A model generated the notes under the pieces. The model was not told the origin of the DNA. It saw only the letters and a list, made by a program, of their open reading frames with translations, and searched no databases. Shown here piece by piece: positions 42,133 through 50,367 of a stretch of DNA of 64,000 bases; the stretch's first letter is position 1, and the number at the start of each line of letters is the position of its first letter. The stretch comes from Akkermansiaceae bacterium UBA2381 (GTDB lineage: Bacteria; Verrucomicrobiota; Verrucomicrobiia; Verrucomicrobiales; DEV007). The position numbers and the translations under genes were made by a program. The stretch is from contig DDSV01000009.1 of assembly GCA_002344215.1 (NCBI GenBank), positions 50,355-114,354 of the forward strand. Direction: 5' to 3'.

Positions 42133-43125
42133 TTAGCGCGGCAGATCGCGGGAAAGATCCTCGACCAGGCGCAGTGCGTTTTGCTCGCTGTGATGGGTGA
42201 GGTGCAGGTAGACCATCGTCGTGTTGATCTGACTGTGGCCGAGGAGCATCTGCACCGTGTGCAGGCTTGCTCCGCCCTCGACGAGATGCGTCGCAAAGGA
42301 ATGTCGCAAGGTATGGGCGCTCGCGTCCGGGAAGTTCAGTTCCTTTCGAGCAACGACCATGAGTCGCTGGAGCGAATTGTGGGGCATGGGGCGGTTGGCT
42401 GCATTCATGCGTTGGGCCAACTTGGCCGGATCGTTGTCGCCTCGCCCCGCGTTGGGAAAGAGCAGCACGGGGTGACGGTGGAAGGCCCAGTAGCGGCGCA
42501 GATCTTCGAGCATGACGTCGGAAATGGGGATCATCCTGTCCTTGCCTCCCTTGCCGCCGCGGATCCAGAGCTTGTTATCACGTCCCCGCACGTCGTGGAT
42601 GGTAAGGGCAAGGCACTCCGAAAGACGAAGTCCGCAGCAGTAGATGAGCTTGAGCGGGATGCGGTAGCGGCGCAGCCGCACGTGTCTTAGAAGCTGGCGA
42701 ACCTGCTCACGGGTCAGAACCACAGGCAGTTCGTCGTGGTCCTTCGTTTTGATCTGGGAGAAGACCTTCCATTCCTCGTGGCCGAGCATCTCGAGGAAAA
42801 AGATCCGGGCCGCGGCGGCGGTTTGGCGGATCGTCTTTGGCTTCCACCGCTTCACGTTTTTGACGTGGAGGATGTAGTCGCGGAACTGGTGCTCGGTAAT
42901 CTGAGCCGGGTCACAAGCGAGGTGCTCGTGGAGCAGGCGCATGTCGCGGTAGTAGGCGTGGCGGGTACGGTTACAGTTATGGCGGAGGTTGAGGAGTTTG
43001 GCGAACTCAGCCATCGACTCGTAGGGATGGTCGTAGTCGAGCGGATTGGCGTAGGGTCGCCTCGGCTCGGGACGCTTGAGGATGGAGGAAGAAGTGGTGG
43101 ATGGATTGGATTTAGGCTTTTTCAT
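42133..43125 (-). CDS. Tyrosine recombinase of an IS91-type element
   Basis: 330 aa. N-terminal SAM-like DNA-binding domain (about 35-130) and a catalytic domain with all expected residues: Arg in CCGLRLSECLAL, Lys in GGKGGKDRMIPI, HTLRHSFATHLVEGG (HxxR), LLGHSQINTTMVYLHL (H and nucleophile Tyr). It is typical of the integrase-like partner in IS91 elements. It is unrelated in its C-terminus to the integron-type remnant at 36.9 kb: it lacks the SPLD tail. It starts at the ATG at 43125; the first ~25 residues are Lys/Pro/Ser-rich and disordered. Confidence 0.92.
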   Translation of the reverse strand: MKKPKSNPSTTSSSILKRPEPRRPYANPLDYDHPYESMAEFAKLLNLRHNCNRTRHAYYRDMRLLHEHLACDPAQITEHQFRDYILHVKNVKRWKPKTIRQTAAAARIFFLEMLGHEEWKVFSQIKTKDHDELPVVLTREQVRQLLRHVRLRRYRIPLKLIYCCGLRLSECLALTIHDVRGRDNKLWIRGGKGGKDRMIPISDVMLEDLRRYWAFHRHPVLLFPNAGRGDNDPAKLAQRMNAANRPMPHNSLQRLMVVARKELNFPDASAHTLRHSFATHLVEGGASLHTVQMLLGHSQINTTMVYLHLTHHSEQNALRLVEDLSRDLPR

Positions 43126-43232
43126 GGCCCGCCCATCCTGCTACAATCCGCCCATGAGAGACCAACCCGGAGAACCACCCGCCCTCACAAATATCAAATC
43201 ACCCTGCCGCGGAGCGGCTTAGTTCAACAAGC

Positions 43233-43346
43233 CGGCGCGCTCAACCCGATACCCGCATGGAGTTGATTGACTTCCCCGGCTCAATTCCTTACCCTGCCAT
43301 TTTGGCCGCGCCCCCGGTATCGGGTCGAGCTGCCTCCACGTTCGCC
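43233..43346 (+). repeat. attC-like palindromic site 7
   Basis: CTCAACCCGATACC (43240-43253) and GGTATCGGGTCGAG (43316-43329) form a 14-bp stem with one mismatch. Outside them lie GGCGCGC on the left and GTTCGCC (43340-43346) on the right; the right box is identical to that of site 3. About 114 nt. The next gene starts 22 nt later. The left edge adjoins the copy of TAGTTCAACAAGCC that recurs at 40761. Confidence 0.5.
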
Positions 43347-43367
43347 CAACTAAACAAGTCACCCGTT

Positions 43368-43931
43368 ATGCACCGGTTAACAGTATCAGTCACGATCATA
43401 CTTGGACTACTTGGATTTGCGGCGTCAGCCGAACCTCCAAGGGAACTTGTTTCACTGCGAGAGTCTTATCAGAAGGCCAGACAGCAGGCATTGTCTCCAC
43501 TCGATAAGAAGTATGTTGATGCACTCACCGCATTGAAGACACGATTCACCAAAGAAGGAAACCTTGAAGCGGCACTTGCAGTGGATTCCGAGATCAAGTC
43601 CATTTCATCATCATCATCCGCATCAACTCCCGCTGCGCCAGCCCAGTCGCCAGCGTCGGACACTCTATCCCGGAAGGAGCGCGAGAAGCTTGAAGCATCA
43701 CTTGCGGGGAACTGGCGTCTCGCATCGGGTGGTTTCTTTCGTATTGGGGGTTCTGCATTAATGTATGGAGGGAAGAAGATCGAGAATTCGATAGCTAAGG
43801 ACGGATCTATCTCAGCAGTCGATCAGGACGGGAAGAAGGCGCTTCTACGGTTGTCTTCTGATGGCAGCACGCTGGCGGGAACCTGGTTCACTGGCGTTGA
43901 AATGACCATTCAGAAAGAGGCATCACCGTGA
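43368..43931 (+). CDS. Exported protein with PVC-type helical domain, putative cassette 7
   Basis: 187 aa from the ATG at 43368; the frame opens at 43257 but that part is the attC-like site, and this start gives a signal peptide (MHRLTVSVTIILGLLGFAAS). The mature part begins LVSLRESYQKARQQALSPLD and KKYVDALTALKTRFTKEGNL, a helical motif that I recall from many Verrucomicrobia/Planctomycetes exported proteins. A Ser/Ala/Pro linker then leads to a small beta domain (LAGNWRLASGGFFRIGGSAL, AGTWFTG) resembling the lipocalin-like repeats that report background-filled scaffolds. A GTTAGGT box lies 33 nt after the stop (43965-43971). Cassette origin within the PVC group is suggested by the domain. 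Confidence 0.65.
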   Translation: MHRLTVSVTIILGLLGFAASAEPPRELVSLRESYQKARQQALSPLDKKYVDALTALKTRFTKEGNLEAALAVDSEIKSISSSSSASTPAAPAQSPASDTLSRKEREKLEASLAGNWRLASGGFFRIGGSALMYGGKKIENSIAKDGSISAVDQDGKKALLRLSSDGSTLAGTWFTGVEMTIQKEASP

Positions 43932-44163
43932 ATACGAGACTCAGGTTCAATCGTGAAGCGCAACGTTAGGTCTCTTTTCCGAAATTCTTTTCCGGGGTTC
44001 GATCTCTCTGACTTTTTCGGAGTCTTAGTCCCAGGTCCTCCCTGATGAATGGGATGAGCGAAGGGGGATTCCGCCTGGCCGCTACCTTCTCGCCCTGATC
44101 GACCGGTGCCCGCCATGGCGGCATCACGGGCTGGTGTCCTTCCCGTTTTCCCGTCAGTCTCCC

Positions 44164-44187
44164 TCAACGCGTCAACGCGTCAACGCC
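44164..44187. repeat. Triple tandem octamer before a start codon
   Basis: TCAACGCG, TCAACGCG, TCAACGCC run from 44164 to 44187, ending 7 nt before the ATG of the next gene. It occupies the place of a ribosome binding site; a change in unit number would move the upstream region relative to the start. No further gene is seen in 43932-44194. Confidence 0.7.
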
Positions 44188-44194
44188 TCCCCTC

Positions 44195-45043
44195 ATGACC
44201 ACCGACGACCAAACCCGCCGCGCCTACTGGGCCGAACAGATGGAACAAGGTTACGCGATGGTGCAGCAGCTCCTTGCCTTTCCGGTGGAGGAATCTGGCG
44301 AGCGTTTTGCTTCGCTCCCGGAGCTGGCGGCCGAGGGGGGCGTTGAAATGCTTTTCTCGACGAGCAAGATCGCGGGAAATCTGGACCGCATCTATTTCAT
44401 GCGCGAAAGCCTTGCCCGCGAGGTCGTCGAGATCGGGCGTGAGATGAACGAGCGCGGCTGGGTCCTGAAAATCGAGGAAGGCTTCCGAACCCTCGAAATG
44501 CAGGGGCAACTCGTCCGCAAGCCTTCGGTTTTTGATGCCATTCTGCAGAAGTGCATCTGGGAAAACGGGGGAGAGATACCTCCGGTGGAACTGGTCTCGC
44601 GGCGGGCCATCGTGATGGTGGCGAACATACCCAAGATCGGTTCCCACATGTCGGGTTCGGCCATCGATATTTCGGTCTTTCATCGTGGCGGCGGCACCGA
44701 AGTCTGGCGGGGCAACGCCTACCTCGAGATCAGCGAACGCACCCCGATGCGTTCTCCTTACATCAGCGCGGAGGATCTCGAGAACCGTCTCGCCATCACG
44801 GCGATGATGGAGTCACGCGGCTTCATGCATTTTCCCTTCGAGTTCTGGCACTACAACAAAGGGGACGCCGGCGGTCATCTCCTCACCGGCAACCCGGCTC
44901 CCTGCCGCTATGGTCCGGTGAACTGGGATCCGGAAACCAACGAAGTCACTCCGGTCGCCGATCCGATGACACCCCTGAATCCCCTGCCAGTAATTGAGAA
45001 AGAGATCGCCGCCGCATTCGCCCGCGCCGGGGGCTCTGTCTGA
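44195..45043 (+). CDS. M15 family (VanX-like) D-Ala-D-Ala dipeptidase
   Basis: 282 aa, no signal peptide. Peptidase M15D zinc motifs: GSHMSGSAIDIS (His and Asp ligands, about residues 149-156) and FEFWHYNKGD (catalytic Glu and His ligand, about 216-219), plus EEGFRTLEMQ, where the Arg (EGFR) is the usual substrate-contact residue. Enzymes of this type cleave D-Ala-D-Ala dipeptides in the cytoplasm, either for peptidoglycan turnover or in vancomycin resistance clusters. No vanA/vanH or regulator gene is near, so a housekeeping role is more likely. It precedes the CxxCH dehydrogenase gene by 14 nt. Confidence 0.82.
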   Translation: MTTDDQTRRAYWAEQMEQGYAMVQQLLAFPVEESGERFASLPELAAEGGVEMLFSTSKIAGNLDRIYFMRESLAREVVEIGREMNERGWVLKIEEGFRTLEMQGQLVRKPSVFDAILQKCIWENGGEIPPVELVSRRAIVMVANIPKIGSHMSGSAIDISVFHRGGGTEVWRGNAYLEISERTPMRSPYISAEDLENRLAITAMMESRGFMHFPFEFWHYNKGDAGGHLLTGNPAPCRYGPVNWDPETNEVTPVADPMTPLNPLPVIEKEIAAAFARAGGSV

Positions 45044-45057
45044 AATCGAATTTTCGT

Positions 45058-47616
45058 ATGAAACGCCTCCTCCTGTCCCTCCTCGCTCCGGTGTCTCTGC
45101 TCACCGCCCAGACGACTCCTCCGCCGAAGGCGCCTGTCGTTCCGGACGAGATTCCGCCGAAGATTCAAACGCTGCAGCCCGGTGTCACCTTGACCCTGTT
45201 GGCGGAGCACCCCGATCTGGTGACGCCGACGGGCATTGATGTCGATGAGGCGGGTAATATCTACCTCATCGCCTGCCACACCCATTTTCGTCCCGAGGGT
45301 TATGTCGGGCCGGAGCACGACGAGATCCTTGTCTTTGATAAGGCAGGAAAGAACCGGCGTGTTTTTTACAACAAGACGAGCGCGACGATGAAGCTCATCC
45401 TCGGCCCCGATGGCTGGGTCTATCTGGCCGAGCGTGGTCGCATCCTGCGGATCAAAGACAGTGACGGTGACGGGACCGCGGATCTGGAGGAAAACATCGC
45501 GACCCTCGACACCGTGGCTGATTACCCTCACAACGGACTCAGCGGGATGGCCTGGCATCCTGAAGGAGGACTGGTTTTTTCCCTCGGTGAAAATTTCGGA
45601 AAAGACTGGACTCTGACCGGCCGCGACGGAGCCACCGTCACCGGACGGGGTGAAGGCGGCGTCTTCCGCAGCAGTGTCGAGGGAAAGGAACTGCGCCGGA
45701 TTGCCCGGGGTTTCTGGAATCCTTTTGGTCTGATGGTCCGCTCCGACGGGGAGATTTTTGCAGCCGAAAACGATCCGGGGAGTCGTCCTCCGTGTCGTTT
45801 GCTGAATGTCGTTGAGGGAGGTGACTACGGATTCCAGTGGGTTTACGGGAGTGCTCCGGTGCACCCGTTTGTTGCCTGGAACGGCGAACTGCGTGGCACC
45901 CTCGGGATGGTACATCCGTCAGGGGAGGGGCCCTGTGAGATTGTGGAACTGGGTGGCGGTGTTGTCATTCCCTCGTGGAGCGATCATCGCATCGACTATT
46001 TTCCCCTGACCCGGGAGGGGGCGGGCTTCACTTCGGAGCGTATCAGTCTCGTCCAGGGCAGTGATTTTTTCCGTCCGACCGGAATGGCACGGGGGCCTGA
46101 TGGTGCTTTCTACTTTGTCGACTGGGTCTTCAGTTCCTATCCTATCCATGGCCGGGGACGGCTTTGGAAACTTGAAATCGATACCAAGGCGGCGACCTGG
46201 GTGAAGTCGGAGCCGGATCCGATGAATGACGCCGCCCGTCACGCCAGGGTATTGCGAGGAGGAAAAACGACGGTGCCGGAGGCGGAACTTTTTGCGCTCG
46301 CCCGTTCCAAAGATCCGTATCTCTCCGATGCCGCTCTCACCGCGCTCGCCCGTCAGAGTGGTGCCTGGACTCCGGAGACAGTGCGGGCCCTCCCGATCGA
46401 GAACCGGGTCTGGGCCCTCGTGGCGCTGCGTCGGGTTGACCTGAATGAGGAGAAATGGGTGCGGGCTCTTTTTAGTGATCCGGATCCCGAGATTCGCTTT
46501 GAGTGTCTGCGCTGGATCGCCGATGCCGTCCTGACAGGGTTCAGTGAGGAAGTGAAGGGGGTGCTCTCTGATGCCACCCTCGACTATCGCCTGTTCGAGG
46601 CCGCCCTCGCGACCTGGAACACCCTGCGCGGGGAACCCGGAGCCGGTGTGACCAATCCGGAGGTCCTCGTTGAACGCATCACCGATCCGGCAACTCCGCC
46701 GCGGTTGAAGGGATACGCCCTGCGTCTCGCTCCGGCGGTGCACGGGAAATTGACCCTCCCGCTTTTGAAGGAACTTCTTGCGGTGAATGATCCGGGCCTC
46801 TCTCTCGAGGTGGTGCGCACCCTCTCCGCCCAACTAAACGACGAGGCACGGGCCATTCTCGCGGAGGTCGCTGCGGACGATTCACGGGAAGCGGGTCTGC
46901 GGGCGGAGGCCATCTCCGGGCTGGCGACTTCCACTGTCGCCGATCATCGGGGGCTGCTGCTCTCGCTGGCCAAAAACGGGAAGGCGGCGATCCGGGAGGA
47001 AGCCTTGCGCGCCCTGCGGGTCAGTGCTCCGGACGAGTCCGCTCGCGAATCTCTTGGGGCGATTTCGGCGTCTTTTCCTGAATCCGCCTCTCTCGTTGAC
47101 GCGATTCTGAACCCCGCCTCGATCAATGCCGGGCGACCCGGCTTCGAAGACACGGAGGCCTGGCTGAAACGCCTCGCCGGGGTGCCGGGAGAGCCGGATC
47201 TGGAAGCGGGACGCCGGGTCTTTTTCCACACCCGACTGGCCCTCTGTTCCTCCTGCCATCGTCATGACGGACGCGGAGTGGTTCTCGGGCCCGACTTGAG
47301 TCTTGTCGGGAATCAGGGAGACAGGGCCGCGCTCCTGCGGTCCATTCTCGAACCGCATCGGGAGGTCGCCCCGCAGTTTTACCCCAGTCAGGTAAAGCTG
47401 GCTGACGGCACGGAGTTTGTCGGCATCCTCCTGCGTTCCTCGAACACCGAGGTCTTCCGCGATCTCACCGGCAAGGAGCGTTCCTTTCCAAAATCGGACA
47501 TTCTTGAGCGCACCGAAATGAGAACCTCACTGATGCCGCCGGGCCTCGTCTCGACCATGACCGACCGGGAGTTGCGTGACCTGCTTGCCTTTCTGGGCTC
47601 AACCAAAGGCTCCTGA
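45058..47616 (+). CDS. PVC-type CxxCH beta-propeller dehydrogenase
   Basis: 852 aa. Signal peptide MKRLLLSLLAPVSLLTAQ. Residues about 40-400 form a sugar-dehydrogenase-like propeller (GIDVDEAGNIYLIACHTHF, LGPDGWVYLAERGRIL, GLSGMAWHPEGGLVF, IARGFWNPFGLMVRSDGEIF and GMARGPDGAFYFVDW). HEAT-like repeats follow (about 405-690; for example DAALTALARQSG and REEALRALRVSAP). The C-terminal cytochrome c domain carries CSSCHRHDGRG (about residue 727) with LGPDLSLVG and a distal Met region. Proteins with this architecture are PVC-typical and annotated as membrane-bound or heme-binding dehydrogenases; the substrate is unknown. It may feed electrons from sugar oxidation into respiration. Confidence 0.88.
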   Translation: MKRLLLSLLAPVSLLTAQTTPPPKAPVVPDEIPPKIQTLQPGVTLTLLAEHPDLVTPTGIDVDEAGNIYLIACHTHFRPEGYVGPEHDEILVFDKAGKNRRVFYNKTSATMKLILGPDGWVYLAERGRILRIKDSDGDGTADLEENIATLDTVADYPHNGLSGMAWHPEGGLVFSLGENFGKDWTLTGRDGATVTGRGEGGVFRSSVEGKELRRIARGFWNPFGLMVRSDGEIFAAENDPGSRPPCRLLNVVEGGDYGFQWVYGSAPVHPFVAWNGELRGTLGMVHPSGEGPCEIVELGGGVVIPSWSDHRIDYFPLTREGAGFTSERISLVQGSDFFRPTGMARGPDGAFYFVDWVFSSYPIHGRGRLWKLEIDTKAATWVKSEPDPMNDAARHARVLRGGKTTVPEAELFALARSKDPYLSDAALTALARQSGAWTPETVRALPIENRVWALVALRRVDLNEEKWVRALFSDPDPEIRFECLRWIADAVLTGFSEEVKGVLSDATLDYRLFEAALATWNTLRGEPGAGVTNPEVLVERITDPATPPRLKGYALRLAPAVHGKLTLPLLKELLAVNDPGLSLEVVRTLSAQLNDEARAILAEVAADDSREAGLRAEAISGLATSTVADHRGLLLSLAKNGKAAIREEALRALRVSAPDESARESLGAISASFPESASLVDAILNPASINAGRPGFEDTEAWLKRLAGVPGEPDLEAGRRVFFHTRLALCSSCHRHDGRGVVLGPDLSLVGNQGDRAALLRSILEPHREVAPQFYPSQVKLADGTEFVGILLRSSNTEVFRDLTGKERSFPKSDILERTEMRTSLMPPGLVSTMTDRELRDLLAFLGSTKGS

Positions 47617-47658
47617 TTGAGTCCGTTGCTATTCTTTGCTTTCGTCCGATTCTTCCGC

Positions 47659-48909
47659 ATGATCCAACGACTCCTCGTCCCCGCTATCCTCCTTTTCAGC
47701 ACCCTCGCGAGTGCCTCCGAAAACTGGCCCGGCTGGCGGGGGCCGCGCGGGGATGGCACGGTGCAGGAGGCGCCGAATCTCCCGGTGAAATTTTCCGTCG
47801 CCGAAGATACCGTCTGGAAAACGGAGATTCCCGGAATCGGTCACGCCTCGCCGGTGATCTGGGGGGATAGAATTTTTCTCGTCACCGCCGATGCGACCAC
47901 TCTTGCGCGCTCGCTGCTCTGTCTGGAGCGGACTTCGGGAAAAATCCTCTGGAGCCGCGTTGTCCTCGAAGCGCCCTTCGAGGAAATTCACCGGCTCAAC
48001 AGTCATGCTTCGAGCACTCCGGTGACCGATGGTGAACGAATTTTTGTCAGCTTTCTGGATCAGTCGGAGATGTTTGTCGCCGCCTACGACTTTGCGGGAA
48101 CCGAACTCTGGAGGACCAAACCGGGGGGATTCTCGAGTAAACACGGTTATTGTTCCTGCCCCGTTCTCTGGAACGGGAAAGTCATCATCAACGGCGACCA
48201 CGACGGCGACGCCTACCTCGTCGCCCTCGATCAGAAAACGGGTTCTCAGGTCTGGAAGACGGATCGCCCTAACAAAACCCGAAGCTACTGCACCCCCATC
48301 ATCCGCGAGATCGACGGCCGGACCCAGATGATGCTTTCCGGAAGTCTTTCGGTCACGAGCTATGATCCGGACACCGGCAAACAGCTCTGGATCATTGATG
48401 GACCCACCGAGCAGTTTGTCGCCTCGCTCGTTTATCACGAAAAGCACAAACTTCTCTTTCTCACGTGCGGTTTCCCGCAAAAGCACATCCTCGCGATCCG
48501 TCCGGACGGAAGCGGCAATGTCACGAAGACTCACATCGCCTGGCGCGAGACGGTCGGAGCTGCCTATGTTCCGAGTCCCATCGTGATTGGAGACTACTTC
48601 ATCGTAGTCGCGGACAACGGGGTGGCGAGCTGCTTCATTGCCGCGACGGGTGAAAAGCTCTGGAGGGAGCGTCTCCCGGGAGGCCACAGCGCCTCCATCC
48701 TCACCGCGAACGGACTGGCCTACTTCATTTCGGATGAGGGCATCGTCTCGGTTGTGAAGCCGGGACCGACCTTTGATGTCATCGCACAGACAGAGATGGG
48801 TGAAAAAGTTTCGGCCTCTCCGGCGGTCTATGATAATCAGCTTTTCATCCGGGGAGAAAAGCACCTATTCTGTCTGGCAAAAAGCCCGCAGGCGACCGCT
48901 GCCCGCTAA
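47659..48909 (+). CDS. Exported PQQ-like beta-propeller protein
   Basis: About 416 aa from the ATG at 47659, which begins a signal peptide (MIQRLLVPAILLFSTLASAS); the frame opens at a TTG directly after the previous stop. Mature start WPGWRGPRGDGT is the standard entry of PQQ-like propellers of PVC bacteria, followed by blades LLCLERTSGKILWSR, YDPDTGKQLWIIDG and FIAATGEKLWRERLP, each with the GK-LW tryptophan docking motif. There are no clear PQQ-binding residues, so it may be a structural propeller of the outer-membrane type rather than a quinoprotein. It lies 42 nt after the dehydrogenase gene. Confidence 0.85.
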   Translation: MIQRLLVPAILLFSTLASASENWPGWRGPRGDGTVQEAPNLPVKFSVAEDTVWKTEIPGIGHASPVIWGDRIFLVTADATTLARSLLCLERTSGKILWSRVVLEAPFEEIHRLNSHASSTPVTDGERIFVSFLDQSEMFVAAYDFAGTELWRTKPGGFSSKHGYCSCPVLWNGKVIINGDHDGDAYLVALDQKTGSQVWKTDRPNKTRSYCTPIIREIDGRTQMMLSGSLSVTSYDPDTGKQLWIIDGPTEQFVASLVYHEKHKLLFLTCGFPQKHILAIRPDGSGNVTKTHIAWRETVGAAYVPSPIVIGDYFIVVADNGVASCFIAATGEKLWRERLPGGHSASILTANGLAYFISDEGIVSVVKPGPTFDVIAQTEMGEKVSASPAVYDNQLFIRGEKHLFCLAKSPQATAAR

Positions 48910-48921
48910 CTTCCCAAGCTC

Positions 48922-49353
48922 ATGCTCAAAGGTATTTCCCCGCTCCTGTCTCCCGAACTGCTCGCCACCCTCGCCCGCATGGGGCATGGAGATGAGATTG
49001 TCCTCGCCGATGCTCATTTTCCCGGTGAATCGGTCAATCCTCTCTGTCTCCGCGCAGACGGACTCCGCATCGCCGATCTTCTCGGGGCGATTCTCCCGCT
49101 CTTTGAACTCGACGTCTACGTGCCGCATCCCGTCCAGATGATGGCTCCAATCGAGGGTGACACGCTTGATCCGGCGGTGGAAGCCGCCTACCTCGTTCCG
49201 ATCCGGAAACACGCCCCTGACACAACTACCATTCACCGTCTCGAGCGCTTCGCTTTTTACGACCGGGCAACGTCCGCCTTCGCCGTGGTCATGACCGGTG
49301 AAACAGCGAAATATGGAAACATCATTCTCACCAAGGGCGTGACGCCCTGCTGA
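48922..49353 (+). CDS. fucU: L-fucose mutarotase (RbsD/FucU family)
   Basis: 143 aa. RbsD/FucU motifs: MLKGISPLLSPELLATLARM, GHGDEIVLADAHFPGES with the catalytic His, LDVYVPHPVQMM, FYDRATSAFAVV and KYGNIILTKG with the conserved Tyr. The length and motifs fit FucU better than RbsD (ADAHFP and the DR-ASAFAVV block). It interconverts the anomers of L-fucose. It starts 12 nt after the propeller gene and 3 nt before the reductase gene, so these are likely one operon for fucose oxidation. Confidence 0.88.
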   Translation: MLKGISPLLSPELLATLARMGHGDEIVLADAHFPGESVNPLCLRADGLRIADLLGAILPLFELDVYVPHPVQMMAPIEGDTLDPAVEAAYLVPIRKHAPDTTTIHRLERFAFYDRATSAFAVVMTGETAKYGNIILTKGVTPC

Positions 49354-49356
49354 TTC

Positions 49357-50367
49357 ATGAGGGAAGGGGACACGTCCACGTCGCTTCTCTGGCCGCGCAT
49401 TGTTTTCGGGACGACACCGCTCGGTAACATCTATCAGGTGGTCGATGAGGCGGTGAAACACGAGATCGTGGCGAACTGGTTCCGCTATTCCGAAGCTCCG
49501 GTCTTTGTCGACTCGGCTGGAAAGTACGGAGCCGGACTCGCCCTCGAGAATCTCGGGAAAAATCTCACCGCGCTCGGCATTGCTCCCGGCGACGTGATCA
49601 TCAGCAACAAGCTCGCCTGGAAACGTTCCCCGCTCCTCACTCCTGAACCGACCTTTGAACCGGGTGCCTGGTTCGGACTTGAGCACGATGCCGTGCAGCG
49701 CATCAGCTACGAGGGAATCCTCGAATGCCATGAGGAGGGAAACGCGCTTCTGTTTCCCTACGAAGCGCAGCTCCTCTCCGTGCACGATCCTGACGAATAC
49801 CTCGCCGCCGCCGAATCCGCGGCCGACGCGGAGAAACGCTATCGCGACATACTTGATGCCTATCGCGCGTTATTCGAACTGAAAGCGGCGGGAAAAGCCC
49901 GGGCCATTGGGGTGGGTTCGAAGCAATGGCCCGTCATCAAACGCCTTTTTGACGACGGCATCGCGCTCGACTGGGTCATGTTTGCGAACTCCTATACGGT
50001 GATGAGACATCCGGCGGAGTTGAGGCATTTCATGGACGAGTTGCATCGCGCCGGTGTGGCCATCATCAACTCGGCCGTCTTTCACGGCGGATTTCTTACG
50101 GGCGGGGAGTTTTTCGACTACCGCAAAGTGACCCGCGACTCCGATCCGGATCTCTACTCCTGGCGGGACCGCTTTCAATCGCTTTGTCGTCGTCACGGAG
50201 TTTCCCCGGCCTTTGCCGCCGCTCAATTCGGCCTCTCGCATCCGGGTGTGGTCGCTCTTGCTCTGAGCACGAGTCAGGCTGAGCGGGTGGAGTCTCTGAT
50301 TGAACTGACGAAGGGATCGCTGACGGAGGAGTTTCAGGCCGATCTTCTTCGCGAGGGGCTGCTTTAG
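49357..50367 (+). CDS. Aldo/keto reductase, probable L-fucose (aldose) dehydrogenase
   Basis: 336 aa. AKR catalytic tetrad can be read: Asp and Tyr in FVDSAGKYGAGLALE, Lys in ISNKLAWK, His in LLSVHDPDEY. The NADPH-binding part (AIGVGSKQWPVIKRL, FAQFGLSHPGVVALALSTSQ) follows. It resembles D-threo-aldose 1-dehydrogenases, which oxidise L-fucose to a lactone. Next to fucU the natural substrate is probably L-fucose, an inference. Its stop (50365-50367) overlaps the convergent rsuA stop by 4 nt. No fucose permease, lactonase or dehydratase is in the window. Confidence 0.8.
   Translation: MREGDTSTSLLWPRIVFGTTPLGNIYQVVDEAVKHEIVANWFRYSEAPVFVDSAGKYGAGLALENLGKNLTALGIAPGDVIISNKLAWKRSPLLTPEPTFEPGAWFGLEHDAVQRISYEGILECHEEGNALLFPYEAQLLSVHDPDEYLAAAESAADAEKRYRDILDAYRALFELKAAGKARAIGVGSKQWPVIKRLFDDGIALDWVMFANSYTVMRHPAELRHFMDELHRAGVAIINSAVFHGGFLTGGEFFDYRKVTRDSDPDLYSWRDRFQSLCRRHGVSPAFAAAQFGLSHPGVVALALSTSQAERVESLIELTKGSLTEEFQADLLREGLL

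Larger units (their letters stand above)
40873..43200 (-). mobile_element. IS91-family element with accessory tyrosine recombinase
   Basis: Two minus-strand genes 6 nt apart: a tyrosine recombinase and a Y2 HUH transposase. This two-gene layout is a recognised IS91-group organisation. IS91 elements move by rolling-circle replication, have no terminal inverted repeats and make no target duplication, so the ends given are approximate. The element interrupts the array of small plus-strand ORFs. Both ORFs are full length, so it may be active. Confidence 0.8.

Noticed and set aside
37260..44000. CRISPR-like array
   Set aside because: The repeated junction palindromes are spaced by whole genes, differ in sequence and have no regular spacers or cas genes.
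44195..45043. Vancomycin-resistance cluster
   Set aside because: A VanX-like gene alone, without vanH/vanA-type genes or a two-component system, does not support it.
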